A stretch of DNA of 64,000 bases. Source: Thiogranum longum. GTDB lineage: Bacteria > Pseudomonadota > Gammaproteobacteria > DSM-19610. The notes below the pieces were generated by a model. It was not told the origin of the DNA. It saw only the letters and a list, made by a program, of their open reading frames with translations, and ran no database searches. Position 1 is the stretch's first letter, and each line of letters begins with the position of its first letter. This document shows positions 56,662 to 64,000 of the stretch, piece by piece. The position numbers were made by a program, and so were the translations under genes. The stretch lies in the NCBI RefSeq assembly GCF_004339085.1, contig NZ_SMFX01000001.1, positions 1,315,227-1,379,226 on the forward strand. Reading direction: 5' to 3'.

Positions 56662-57078
56662 ATGATGAACAGAAAAATCAATCGTGCCCTGGCGGCGATT
56701 ACGTCCCTGTTGGTACTGGCACTGGCTTCACCCGCACAGGCGGATGAATTTACCAAAGAAGACCTTGCACGCTGGCAGCAGGAGTATATGACGGTAGTGA
56801 ACAAGGGCGAGAAACTGTTTCACGGCGGTCTGCCCAGTGTGAACACCGTGTCCTGTGACCAGTGTCATCCCAATGCCAGCAACACTCACCCGGAGACCTA
56901 CCCGAAATTTCAGCAACAGCTGGGTCGCGTGGCGGAACTGTGGGAGATGATTAACTGGTGTATCCAGAACCCGCTGGAAAGTGAACCACTGGCCGCGGAT
57001 GACCCGCGTATGATCGCCCTGCAGGCGTATATTGCCGAGGAGCGCAGAGGAGCGGCCCTGGAACCGGGAAAACACTAG
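56662..57078 (+). CDS. Small periplasmic mono-haem cytochrome c
   Basis: This protein of about 138 residues has a signal peptide (LAAITSLLVLALASPAQA) and one haem site, CDQCH at residues 65-69. The C-terminal helix contains DDPRMIALQAYI with a candidate axial Met117, and NWCIQNPLESEPL includes an extra Cys100. The C-terminal pattern resembles SoxX/SoxA/TsdA-type cytochromes. As the third gene of the peroxidase operon it is a good candidate electron donor to the di-haem enzyme. ATG 56662 and 56665 are both possible; AGGAG lies six or nine bases upstream. Confidence 0.85.
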   Translation: MMNRKINRALAAITSLLVLALASPAQADEFTKEDLARWQQEYMTVVNKGEKLFHGGLPSVNTVSCDQCHPNASNTHPETYPKFQQQLGRVAELWEMINWCIQNPLESEPLAADDPRMIALQAYIAEERRGAALEPGKH

Positions 57079-57095
57079 CAAGCGTCTGAAACTCC

Positions 57096-57174
57096 GTCAT
57101 TGCGAGCGCAGCGCGGCAATCTTTCTGGCCTGGTGCCAGATTTTGGGAGATTGCCGCGCTGCGCTCGCAATGAC
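57096..57174. repeat. Long perfect inverted repeat, family B copy 2
   Basis: Two 27-base arms (57096-57122 and 57148-57174) are perfect complements starting GTCATTGCGAGCGCAGCGCG. The spacer TTCTGGCCTGGTGCCAGATTTTGGG contains the reverse complement of the spacer core of copy 1 (10492-10592), so this copy is inverted relative to that one. It lies just after the cytochrome gene and could act as the operon's end hairpin. Confidence 0.88.
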
Positions 57175-57261
57175 AGTGAGTGCTTTCTCCGGTGGAGCTG
57201 TTCAGAGCAGTCGACTATGATGCGCCGGGTGAATTAACTCACCCGGCACCTGGTCCTGTTC

Positions 57262-57990
57262 ATGAACCTGTTTGACAAGCTGCATATGCAACTCCGGTTT
57301 CGCCGTTATCGCCGGCGCAAGGAAGCCGAAGAAATCCGCTTCATGCAGTCACTTCCCCTCAGCGGACAGACCGTCATCGACATCGGCGCCAACAAGGGCG
57401 TGTACAGTTACTGGATGTCGCGCGCAGTGGGTCCGGAAGGACGGGTTATCGCCTTCGAGCCCCAGCCTGAACTTGAAAAGCATCTGCAGGATGTCATGGC
57501 CGGTTTTTCCCTGTCCAATGTCGAACTGGTCACTCGTGCCCTGTCTGCGCAGCCGGGCGATACCCCGCTGTATCGTCGCAGTGCTGGTGCGGGGGATGCC
57601 TCGTTCGAGGCCATGCCGGATACTGAAGCTATCAGCGTGCCTTGCACAACACTGGATGTTTTTGCCGCTGAATCCGGCCTGGGAAAGGTGGCATACATCA
57701 AGTGCGATGTGGAAGGGCATGAGCTGGCCGTGATGCAGGGGGCCGAACAGTTGCTGAAAAGCACTTCTCCGGTTTTACAGGTGGAATGTCATCACCGCGA
57801 GGCTGGACAGGGCAAGTTGTTCGATTTTCTGTCCGGCCTGGGCTATGAAGGCTTTTTCCTGCACGACGGACGTCGAATAGCGTGTCGGGAGTTCAACCGC
57901 TACCCCTGCCGCAAGGTGACGACGGATCACCGAAATTACCTGTTTGTCCGCACGGTCCCCCGGACGACAGAAACAAACCCGGGTGGGTAG
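57262..57990 (+). CDS. FkbM-family methyltransferase
   Basis: This 242-residue SAM-dependent methyltransferase shows the FkbM pattern: TVIDIGANKGVYSYWMSRAV near residue 34, GRVIAFEPQPELEKHL after it, and VAYIKCDVEGHELAVMQGAE around residue 145. The final strands contain HHREAGQGKLFDFLSGLGYE. FkbM enzymes methylate hydroxyls of sugars, lipids or antibiotics, and many act in glycan or natural-product pathways. It is outside the polysaccharide locus, with a repeat upstream and a short gap before the DAHP synthase, so its substrate cannot be assigned. Confidence 0.85.
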   Translation: MNLFDKLHMQLRFRRYRRRKEAEEIRFMQSLPLSGQTVIDIGANKGVYSYWMSRAVGPEGRVIAFEPQPELEKHLQDVMAGFSLSNVELVTRALSAQPGDTPLYRRSAGAGDASFEAMPDTEAISVPCTTLDVFAAESGLGKVAYIKCDVEGHELAVMQGAEQLLKSTSPVLQVECHHREAGQGKLFDFLSGLGYEGFFLHDGRRIACREFNRYPCRKVTTDHRNYLFVRTVPRTTETNPGG

Positions 57991-58050
57991 TGTATAATGC
58001 TGCGCTTTATTGCTGTCATGGGCCAAACCCCATGCAGTTCAGGGCGTTAG

Positions 58051-58096
58051 GGAAGCCCTGATTGATTCGTCATTGCGGCGCAGGCCGGAATCCAGA
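58051..58096. repeat. Partial copy of interspersed repeat, family A
   Basis: CCTGATTGATTCGTCATTGCGGCGCAGGCCGGAATCCAG corresponds to the left half of the family A element, with the right half missing. It lies between the FkbM gene and the DAHP synthase gene. A CAGGGC/GCCCTG hairpin precedes it at about 58040-58060. Confidence 0.6.
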
Positions 58097-58125
58097 CCCA
58101 TAGACTGAATACTGATATTTTGATC

Positions 58126-59199
58126 ATGCCTTACCAGACCGACGATCTGAGAATTGTTGAAATGCGCGAAGTGGTTCCCTATGCGGAGCTGCATGCCGAA
58201 TTCCCGGTGACGGAAGCGGCTTCACATACCACCCACGAGACCCGCCAGGCCATTCACCGCATTCTTCACGGTGAGGACGACAGGGTGCTGGTTATCGTTG
58301 GCCCCTGTTCCATTCATGATCCTGCTGCAGCGCTGGAATACGGCGACCGTCTGAAGGCCGTGCGTGAAAGGCTTTCCGATGACTTGCTGATTGTCATGCG
58401 CGTGTACTTCGAAAAGCCGCGTACCACGGTTGGCTGGAAGGGTTTGATCAATGATCCGGATCTTGATGGAAGTTTCAATATCAACAAGGGTCTGAGGCTG
58501 GCGCGTAAGCTTTTGCTGGAACTCAACGACAACGGGATTCCTGCTGCAACGGAATACCTTGACCTCATGTCGCCGCAATATGTTTCTGACCTGATCAGCT
58601 GGGGCGCGATCGGTGCGCGTACCACGGAAAGTCAGGTACATCGCGAACTGGCATCGGGATTGTCCTGTGCCGTGGGTTTCAAGAACGGAACCGATGGTTC
58701 GATGAGCATTGCGATTGATGCGATTCGTTCTGCTTCACAACCGCACAACTTCCTGGCGTTGACAAAACAGGGTCGCTCGGCGATTTTCTCGACCTCCGGA
58801 AATGAAGACTGCCATATTATTTTACGTGGTGGTCTTGAGCCAAACTATGACGCTGCGGCTGTTGCTGCTGCGTCGGAGCAGCTTGAAAAAGCCGGGTTGC
58901 CCACGCGACTGATGGTTGATTTCAGCCATGGAAACAGCTGTAAACAGTTTAAGCGCCAGTTGACCGTAGGTGATGACGTGGCAGGGCAGATTGCTTCCGG
59001 TGATAGCCGTATCGTCGGTGCCATGATCGAAAGTCACCTCAAGGAAGGCCGCCAGAACAGTGAGCCGGGTGGTGAACTGGAATACGGCAAGAGCATTACC
59101 GATGCCTGTATCAGCTGGGAAGATACGGTGCCGTTGCTGGAAAAACTGGCCGATGCCGTGCGCCACCGACGTGAACAGAAGGTGCTGGCCTCGGCCTGA
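58126..59199 (+). CDS. 3-deoxy-7-phosphoheptulonate synthase (DAHP synthase, AroFGH type)
   Basis: This 357-residue class I DAHP synthase joins PEP and erythrose-4-phosphate in the first shikimate step. Motifs are IVGPCSIHDP near residue 65, VMRVYFEKPRTTVGWKGLINDPDLDGSF, IGARTTESQVHRE and MVDFSHGNS. Feedback class (Phe, Tyr or Trp) cannot be decided from sequence alone. ATG 58126 is preferred over the in-frame TTG 58120. The other aromatic genes are at 0.7-5.2 kb of this window. Confidence 0.95.
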   Translation: MPYQTDDLRIVEMREVVPYAELHAEFPVTEAASHTTHETRQAIHRILHGEDDRVLVIVGPCSIHDPAAALEYGDRLKAVRERLSDDLLIVMRVYFEKPRTTVGWKGLINDPDLDGSFNINKGLRLARKLLLELNDNGIPAATEYLDLMSPQYVSDLISWGAIGARTTESQVHRELASGLSCAVGFKNGTDGSMSIAIDAIRSASQPHNFLALTKQGRSAIFSTSGNEDCHIILRGGLEPNYDAAAVAAASEQLEKAGLPTRLMVDFSHGNSCKQFKRQLTVGDDVAGQIASGDSRIVGAMIESHLKEGRQNSEPGGELEYGKSITDACISWEDTVPLLEKLADAVRHRREQKVLASA

Positions 59200-59209
59200 T
59201 ATCTTCTAA

Positions 59210-59318
59210 GGAACCTCTGAATAATCCGTCATACCGGCGCAGGCCGGTATCCATCTCATTGAAACCACTGGATTCTGGCATACGCCAGAATGACGGAAAT
59301 TAATTAATCAGAGGTTCC
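59210..59318. repeat. Full-length interspersed palindromic element, family A copy 3
   Basis: This 109-bp element has perfect 11-bp terminal inverted repeats GGAACCTCTGA and TCAGAGGTTCC. Inside it are an ACCGGCGCAGGCCGGT hairpin and a TTCTGGCATACGCCAGAA hairpin, flanked by CGTCAT and ATGACGG. It is the most complete copy in the window and lies between the DAHP synthase gene and galE. No transposase is encoded, so it looks like a non-autonomous MITE-like element. Confidence 0.85.
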
Positions 59319-59381
59319 CTAATATGGGCACCGGTACCGGATCGAGTCCGGCAGGCTCTGTGCCGGTGTGATGAGAAGGTT

Positions 59382-60365
59382 TTACCCCGCCAGCTTGCGT
59401 TCCCACTCCAGTGACGTTTTGACGATAAAATCGAGATCGTCATGACGTGGCGTCCAGCCCAGCACTTCACGCGCCCGATCGGCCTTTGCGATCAGCGCAG
59501 GCGGGTCTCCGGCACGTCGTGCTTCTTCGATGACCTTGATCGAGGTTCCGTTGACACGGTTCACCGAATCGATCACTTCCTTGACACTGTAGCCGTGACC
59601 GTAGCCGCAGTTGAGCGTAACGGACGCTCCACCACCGGCCAGGTAGTCCACCGCCTTGATGTGTGCATCGGCAAGGTCATCAACATGAATGTAATCCCGC
59701 ACCCCGGTACCATCCGGTGTCGGGTAATCCGTGCCGAACACATACAGCTGTTCACGCTTGCCGACAGCAACTTCTGCTGCCACCTTGATGAGCAGCGTCG
59801 CTTTCTCGGTGGACTGACCGATACGGCCTTCCGGGTCGGAGCCGGCCACATTGAAGTAACGCAAAATCACATGGCGCATGTCAGTGGCTTTGCCGAGGTC
59901 GCGCAACATCATCTCGCTCATCAGCTTTGACGTGCCGTACGGGTTGATGGGCGACAGAGGGCTGTCCTCGGTACACATCGAGTCCTCGGGAATACCATAG
60001 ACCGCAGCCGTCGACGAAAAGATAAAATGTTTTACACCGGCTTCAGAGCAGCATTCCAGCAGGTTGCGGGTACAGCAGGTATTGTTGCCATAGTACTTGA
60101 GCGGCTTTTCGACAGATTCAGGAACGATGGTATGTGCTGCAAAGTGCAGGACAGTATCGACGTTGTGATCCGCGAGCACCTTGCTGACCAGTGCCTTGTC
60201 CCCTGTATCGCCCTCAACCAGTTCCGCACCGATCACCGCATCGCGAAAACCGGTAGAAAGATTATCCAGTACGACAACGGGCCGCCCGGCCCCGGTCAAC
60301 ATACGCACAACATGGCTGCCAATATAGCCAGCCCCCCCTGTTACAAGAATTTTACTTTCCGACAC
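59382..60365 (-). CDS. galE: UDP-glucose 4-epimerase
   Basis: This 327-residue extended SDR enzyme interconverts UDP-glucose and UDP-galactose. The N terminus is KILVTGGAGYIGSHVVRML (NAD-binding GxxGxxG), the catalytic Ser-Tyr-Lys are in FSSTAAVYG and NPYGTSKLMSEMM, and RYFNVAGSDPEGRIGQS follows. UDP-galactose would be available to the polysaccharide locus 30 kb away. It reads leftward toward the family A repeat and is preceded on the same strand by the glutamate-synthase-like gene. Confidence 0.94.
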   Translation of the reverse strand: MSESKILVTGGAGYIGSHVVRMLTGAGRPVVVLDNLSTGFRDAVIGAELVEGDTGDKALVSKVLADHNVDTVLHFAAHTIVPESVEKPLKYYGNNTCCTRNLLECCSEAGVKHFIFSSTAAVYGIPEDSMCTEDSPLSPINPYGTSKLMSEMMLRDLGKATDMRHVILRYFNVAGSDPEGRIGQSTEKATLLIKVAAEVAVGKREQLYVFGTDYPTPDGTGVRDYIHVDDLADAHIKAVDYLAGGGASVTLNCGYGHGYSVKEVIDSVNRVNGTSIKVIEEARRAGDPPALIAKADRAREVLGWTPRHDDLDFIVKTSLEWERKLAG

Positions 60366-60427
60366 GGCTTCGATCCTTTCTGTTTATGTTCCGGTGCCGC
60401 ACATCATAGCGTTATTTTGTACCGGAT

Positions 60428-61957
60428 TCATGGGGTGCCGCCCTGGCGTTTGAGCATGGCGCGCATGGCGTGGTCGGAATACATGTCGTCCAGCGACAGG
60501 GACTGGCCACTTTCGGTCACAATACGTGCATGGAAACGTTTGAGTTCGCGTGGCTCGCGTACCCCGCATGAGTGTGAAATGACACCGATTTCATACACCA
60601 TATTTTTCACATAATTGGTGACACGCGTTGCCTTTATTTTCGGCACCAGGCCCTTTTGCAGCCGCCGGTCATGGGTGGTGATACCGGTCGGACAGGTATT
60701 CTTGTTGCAATGCAGCGCCTGGATACAACCCAGGGCAAACATGAAACCGCGGGCCGAAACCACGAAATCGGCACCGACACACAGTGCCCAGGCGACTTCT
60801 GCCGGTGTTACCAGCTTGCCGGAGGCGATGACCTTGACGCGGTCTTTCAGGCCGTGTTCGGTAAGCTTGTCGGTGACCAGAGGCAGGCTTTCCTGGATGG
60901 GCAGACCCATGTAATCCATCAGGCTCATGGGGGCGGCGCCAGTGCCACCATCGGAACTGTCGACGGTAATGAAGTCAGGTGCGGCCTGCTGGCCGCGCTT
61001 GTTGACCTCAAGAAACAGTTCATCCAGCCAGCCATAGGCGCCGATCACCGCCTTGAAGCCAACCGGTTTGCCGGTCACTGTGCGGATGTGTTCAATCATA
61101 TTCAGCAGGTCGGCAACAGAGTTGATATCCGGGTGCCGGTTGGGGCTGATCGAATCCTCGCCAACAGGTATGCCACGTATCTTTGCAATTTCTTCTGTCA
61201 CCTTGGCGCCGGGCAGTATGCCGCCTTTGCCGGGTTTGGCGCCCTGGCTGAGTTTTATCTCGAACATTTTTACCTGTTCGTGGGCTGCAACTTCGCGTAA
61301 CTTGTCATCGCTGAGATTGCCGTGTTCATCGCGTACGCCATATTTCGCCGTGCCGATCTGGAACACGATATCGGCACCACCTTCCAGGTGGTATGGCGAC
61401 AGACCGCCTTCGCCGGTATTCATCCAGCAATCACTTTTTGCAGCACCGGCAGACAATGCCTGCACGGCAGGTTTTGAAAGCGCGCCGTAGCTCATGCCGG
61501 AAATATTGAACAAGGAATCGGTGACATAAGGGTTTTCACATTCAGGTCCGATCGTGATGTCACGGGGTTTGGCGGCATCGGTGCCGAGCGTCGGAAACGG
61601 ACAGTTGACGAACAGAACGGTACCCGGCGGTGACAGGGTGCGCGTGGAGCCAAATGCCGTGGTGTTGTCGAGATCCTTTGCCGCGCGATAGACCCAGGAG
61701 CGGTCGGCACGATTGAAGGGCATCTCCTCGCGATCCATGGCAAAGAAATACTGGCGGAAAAATTTGCCCAGTTCCTCGAAGAAATAGCGGAAGTGCGCAA
61801 TGACAGGGTAGTTGCGCCGGATCGCCTGCTTGGTCTGGGTGATGTCTATGATGAAGACGATGACAATCGTGATGACTACCAGCCCCACCAGGATGACGAA
61901 AAATGATGCCAGGAACTCCAGTGAGCGGAACATAAACCCTGTGTCTGGTATGGTCAT
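60428..61957 (-). CDS. Membrane-anchored FMN-binding glutamate-synthase-like protein
   Basis: This 509-residue protein has an N-terminal transmembrane helix (residues about 10-35, FLASFFVILVGLVVITIVIV) and a glutamate synthase alpha-barrel domain from residue 75 or so. The core contains GMSYGALSKPAVQALSAGA, GEGGLSPYHLEGGADIVFQI, KPGKGGILPGAKVT and ITVDSSDGGTGAAPMSLMDY. The cysteine cluster CIQALHCNKNTCPTG could bind a 3Fe-4S centre as in GltB. It lacks the amidotransferase domain of GltB. Many bacteria have such GltS-like proteins whose substrate is not established. Confidence 0.85.
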   Translation of the reverse strand: MTIPDTGFMFRSLEFLASFFVILVGLVVITIVIVFIIDITQTKQAIRRNYPVIAHFRYFFEELGKFFRQYFFAMDREEMPFNRADRSWVYRAAKDLDNTTAFGSTRTLSPPGTVLFVNCPFPTLGTDAAKPRDITIGPECENPYVTDSLFNISGMSYGALSKPAVQALSAGAAKSDCWMNTGEGGLSPYHLEGGADIVFQIGTAKYGVRDEHGNLSDDKLREVAAHEQVKMFEIKLSQGAKPGKGGILPGAKVTEEIAKIRGIPVGEDSISPNRHPDINSVADLLNMIEHIRTVTGKPVGFKAVIGAYGWLDELFLEVNKRGQQAAPDFITVDSSDGGTGAAPMSLMDYMGLPIQESLPLVTDKLTEHGLKDRVKVIASGKLVTPAEVAWALCVGADFVVSARGFMFALGCIQALHCNKNTCPTGITTHDRRLQKGLVPKIKATRVTNYVKNMVYEIGVISHSCGVREPRELKRFHARIVTESGQSLSLDDMYSDHAMRAMLKRQGGTP

Positions 61958-62066
61958 TACCTGTATTCTCCCTGTTTTGATAGTACCTGGGTCGGTGCCC
62001 GTCTCTTTAACGGCAAGTTACTGCAACAGTGTAGTCTAAGCACTTCGGAAATCTGGACATTTTCAC

Positions 62067-62072
62067 TACAAT
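62067..62072 (+). promoter_or_regulatory. Candidate -10 element before dusA
   Basis: TACAAT lies 17 bases after TTCGGA (62044-62049) and only eight bases before the dusA ATG. If used, transcription would start at or next to the start codon, giving a nearly leaderless mRNA. No Shine-Dalgarno-like sequence is visible before the ATG. Confidence 0.35.
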
Positions 62073-62079
62073 AGGCGCC

Positions 62080-63066
62080 ATGAAACCAGACCCACGTTCA
62101 GTCTCGGTTGCACCCATGCTGGACTGGACAGACCAGCATTGCCGCTATTTTTTACGCCTGCTGGCGCCGTCGGCGCGTCTGTTTACCGAGATGATCACCA
62201 CTGGCGCGCTGACGCACGGTGATCGTGAGCGCTTTCTGCGACACCATCCGGCGGAGCAGCCCGTTGCTGTTCAGCTTGGAGGCAGCGACCCGCAGGCATT
62301 GGCACTGTGCGCGGAATGGTCAGAGCGGGCGGGCTTTAATGAAGTGAATCTGAATGCAGGGTGTCCGAGTGACCGGGTTCAGTCCGGACGTTTTGGCGCC
62401 TGCCTGATGCTGGAACCGGCTACCGTGGCAGCTTCGGTTGCGGCCATGCGCGAGACCGTGGATATCCCGGTCACGGTCAAGTGCCGGCTGGGCGTGGATG
62501 AGCAGGACAGTTATGCCATCCTGCATGATTTTACCGCCAGACTGGCTGAAGCAGGTGTGTCGCGCCTGTACGTTCACGCACGCAAGGCGTGGCTGAAAGG
62601 TCTGAGCCCCAAACAGAATCGTGAAGTCCCGCCGCTTGATTATTCACGCGTGTACCGCCTCAAGCAGGACTTCCCCGGACTCGAGATTCATATCAACGGC
62701 GGTGTGAAAACCCTGGAAGAGGTTGTCACTCACCTGCAAAACGTTGACGGTGTGATGATCGGCCGGGAGGCCTACCACAACCCGTGGTTTCTGGCCCGGC
62801 TCGAGATGAGGTTGTCGGGAGTTTCACAAATGCCAACACGACACGCCGTAGTGTACCGGTTGCTGCCCTATATAGAACAACAGCTGGCAGAAGGCGTTCG
62901 TTTGCACGCCATCACCCGCCATATCCTGGGGCTGTTCCAGGGTTGCCCTGGCGCACGCGCCTGGCGACGCACCCTGAGTGAACAGGTGCATCAGCCAGAC
63001 GCCGGTATCGAGATCATCGGGCAGGCGCTGAACTGCCTGCCTCCCGAGGATGAATGCGCCGGGTGA
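62080..63066 (+). CDS. dusA: tRNA-dihydrouridine(20/20a) synthase
   Basis: This 328-residue flavoenzyme reduces uridines in the tRNA D-loop. FMN-binding and catalytic blocks are RSVSVAPMLDWTDQHCRYFLR near the start, VNLNAGCPSDRVQSGRFGACLM with the catalytic Cys, VTVKCRLGVDEQDSY, YVHARKAWLKGLSPKQNR and HINGGVKTLEEV. The length and SPKQNR-type sequence fit DusA rather than DusB or DusC. The stop is immediately followed by the stop of trxC on the other strand. Confidence 0.94.
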   Translation: MKPDPRSVSVAPMLDWTDQHCRYFLRLLAPSARLFTEMITTGALTHGDRERFLRHHPAEQPVAVQLGGSDPQALALCAEWSERAGFNEVNLNAGCPSDRVQSGRFGACLMLEPATVAASVAAMRETVDIPVTVKCRLGVDEQDSYAILHDFTARLAEAGVSRLYVHARKAWLKGLSPKQNREVPPLDYSRVYRLKQDFPGLEIHINGGVKTLEEVVTHLQNVDGVMIGREAYHNPWFLARLEMRLSGVSQMPTRHAVVYRLLPYIEQQLAEGVRLHAITRHILGLFQGCPGARAWRRTLSEQVHQPDAGIEIIGQALNCLPPEDECAG

Positions 63067-63504
63067 CTAGCGGAGTTGTGACTGAATCCACTGGTTGAGC
63101 GAGCGAGCATCCATGGCGCCGGCCTGGCGCGTGACTTCTCGTCCGTTTTTAAATACGGCGAGTGTCGGGATGCTGCGTATACCGTATTTTGCCGCCGTAC
63201 CTTGTGCCTGTTCGGTATTGAGTTTGGCAAGCCGTACGCGCGGTTCAAGCTGTCTGGCTGCCGACTCGAAATGTGGCGCCATCATCTTGCACGGGCCACA
63301 CCAGGGTGCCCAGAAATCCACCACCACGGGCAGGTCGTTGTTGCTGATATGACGGGCAAAATTACCATCATTCAGTTCAACCGGATGTCCGGTAAACAAC
63401 GGTTTTTTGCACTTGCCACAAGTCGGTTTGTGATCGATCCGGTCTGCGGGAATGCGGTTGATGGCATCGCAGTGTGGACAGACCAGGTGAATAGGTTGTG
63501 TCAC
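63067..63504 (-). CDS. trxC: Thioredoxin 2 (zinc-binding TrxC)
   Basis: This 145-residue protein combines an N-terminal zinc ribbon (CPHCDAINRIP...CGKCKKPLF, four cysteines in residues 9-32) with a thioredoxin domain carrying WAPWCGPCKMMAP near residue 70. In E. coli TrxC is OxyR-induced and backs up thioredoxin 1 in reducing disulfides. This copy abuts dusA with zero bases between the stops. I did not see an ATAG-N7-CTAT site in the short region upstream. Confidence 0.95.
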   Translation of the reverse strand: MTQPIHLVCPHCDAINRIPADRIDHKPTCGKCKKPLFTGHPVELNDGNFARHISNNDLPVVVDFWAPWCGPCKMMAPHFESAARQLEPRVRLAKLNTEQAQGTAAKYGIRSIPTLAVFKNGREVTRQAGAMDARSLNQWIQSQLR

Positions 63505-63572
63505 GGGCAGTCGCTCCCTGTCTGAATACGGTTGTTACACAGATGGGGACAAATGTCGTGGATTCAAGGTCA

Positions 63573-64000
63573 TCAGGTAATTTTAGGGCTAGCGTCCAGG
63601 CTTTTCGAGACGATTTCGAATACATCCCTCGAGAGCGGTTCGTGTGACAGGATACGTTCCAGCTGCTGTGTCATGTGATGCTGGCGGGTGGGGTCATAGC
63701 GTTTCCAGCGACTCAGTGCGCTGACCAGGCGGGCCGCGATTTGCGGGTTCATGCTGTCCAGCTCAAGTACGCGATCGGCGAGGAACCGGTAACCGCGTCC
63801 GTCGGCCGCGTGGAACCGTACCGGGTTACCCTGGCAGAAGCGTCCGATCAGGGCGCGTACCTTGTTGGGGTTCTTCAGAGTAAAGGCCGGGTGTTCCAGT
63901 AATGCAGTAACTCGCTGCAGTGTCTCGGGCAGGCGTGATCCGGCCTGGATGGCAAACCATTTTTCCACCACCTGCGGATCATCTTTCCATTGCGTATAGA
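63573..64000 (-). CDS. pepN: Aminopeptidase N, C-terminal fragment (5' end outside window)
   Basis: The visible 142 codons or so run to the right edge of the window and contain WKDDPQVVEKWFAIQAGSRLP, TLKNPNKVRALIGRFCQGNPVRFH and NPQIAARLVSALSRWKRYDP. These match the helical C-terminal domain of gammaproteobacterial PepN, a zinc metallopeptidase of the M1 family. The catalytic HExxH domain would lie outside the window. The reading frame has no break within the visible part. Confidence 0.88.
   Translation of the reverse strand, partial: YTQWKDDPQVVEKWFAIQAGSRLPETLQRVTALLEHPAFTLKNPNKVRALIGRFCQGNPVRFHAADGRGYRFLADRVLELDSMNPQIAARLVSALSRWKRYDPTRQHHMTQQLERILSHEPLSRDVFEIVSKSLDASPKIT

Overview
The window is a stretch of a gammaproteobacterial chromosome, read from gene content and order: serA-pheA-hisC-tyrA-aroA-cmk-rpsA-ihfB, lapAB-pyrF, thrS-infC-rpmI-rplT-pheST-ihfA-merR-tRNA-Pro, OxyR, DbpA and TrxC/DusA. 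The free-standing tyrA and aroA, a group-4-capsule-like export set and di-haem peroxidase/cytochrome genes suggest a free-living lineage outside the enterics, perhaps near Chromatiales-type bacteria. I cannot name a genus. There is no phage, integron, CRISPR array or recognisable defence system.

Layout. 1-10.5 kb: aromatic amino acid and nucleotide genes running into ribosomal protein S1 and IHF-beta, then LapA/LapB and PyrF. 10.8-35.2 kb: a small secreted helix-hairpin-helix protein, then a complete Wzy-type polysaccharide locus. It holds manC, a Wzz, modification enzymes, Wzx, Wzy, three glycosyltransferases, two P-loop kinase-like proteins, a WbpV-like/initiating transferase/WbpM trio, galU, a YjbH-type outer membrane protein, a very large SLBB export protein, a second Wzz, and a small Gly-rich secreted protein on the opposite strand. 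The middle of the locus (about 12.8-26.3 kb) is visibly AT-richer than its flanks, as expected for an exchanged glycan cassette. 35.4-50.4 kb: housekeeping genes with tRNA-Asn, tRNA-Val and tRNA-Pro, an aminotransferase, uvrB, a CPA2 antiporter, and the thrS-to-ihfA translation/IHF block, in which infC begins with AUC. 50.5-57.1 kb: an oxidative-stress region with a Prx6-type peroxiredoxin, a 7-TM orphan protein, a YiiX-type amidase, OxyR and a divergent di-haem peroxidase / Tat metallophosphoesterase / cytochrome c operon. 57.2-64 kb: FkbM methyltransferase, DAHP synthase, GalE, a membrane-anchored glutamate-synthase-like protein, DusA, TrxC and the end of PepN.

How the parts connect. GalU, GalE, ManC and the WbpM/WbpV-like enzymes supply sugar nucleotides. 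The PglC-type transferase starts a lipid-linked repeat unit, the glycosyltransferases extend it, Wzx/Wzy flip and polymerise it, and the YjbH/OPX/Wzz set exports it. DAHP synthase, AroA, PheA, TyrA and HisC cover much of aromatic amino acid synthesis. The same ATAG-N7-CTAT palindrome lies upstream of the peroxiredoxin gene and between oxyR and the peroxidase operon, suggesting one OxyR regulon here.

Most interesting items: the nucleotidyltransferase/thymidylate-kinase-like fusion and its P-loop neighbour in the glycan locus; the likely OxyR-controlled peroxidase-phosphoesterase-cytochrome operon; the opposite-strand GfcA/YjbE-like protein; the AUC start of infC with palindromes inserted before rpmI; a branched inverted-repeat structure and an ops-like element before manC; and two families of short interspersed palindromic repeats, one copy of which appears to provide the aroA ribosome binding site.
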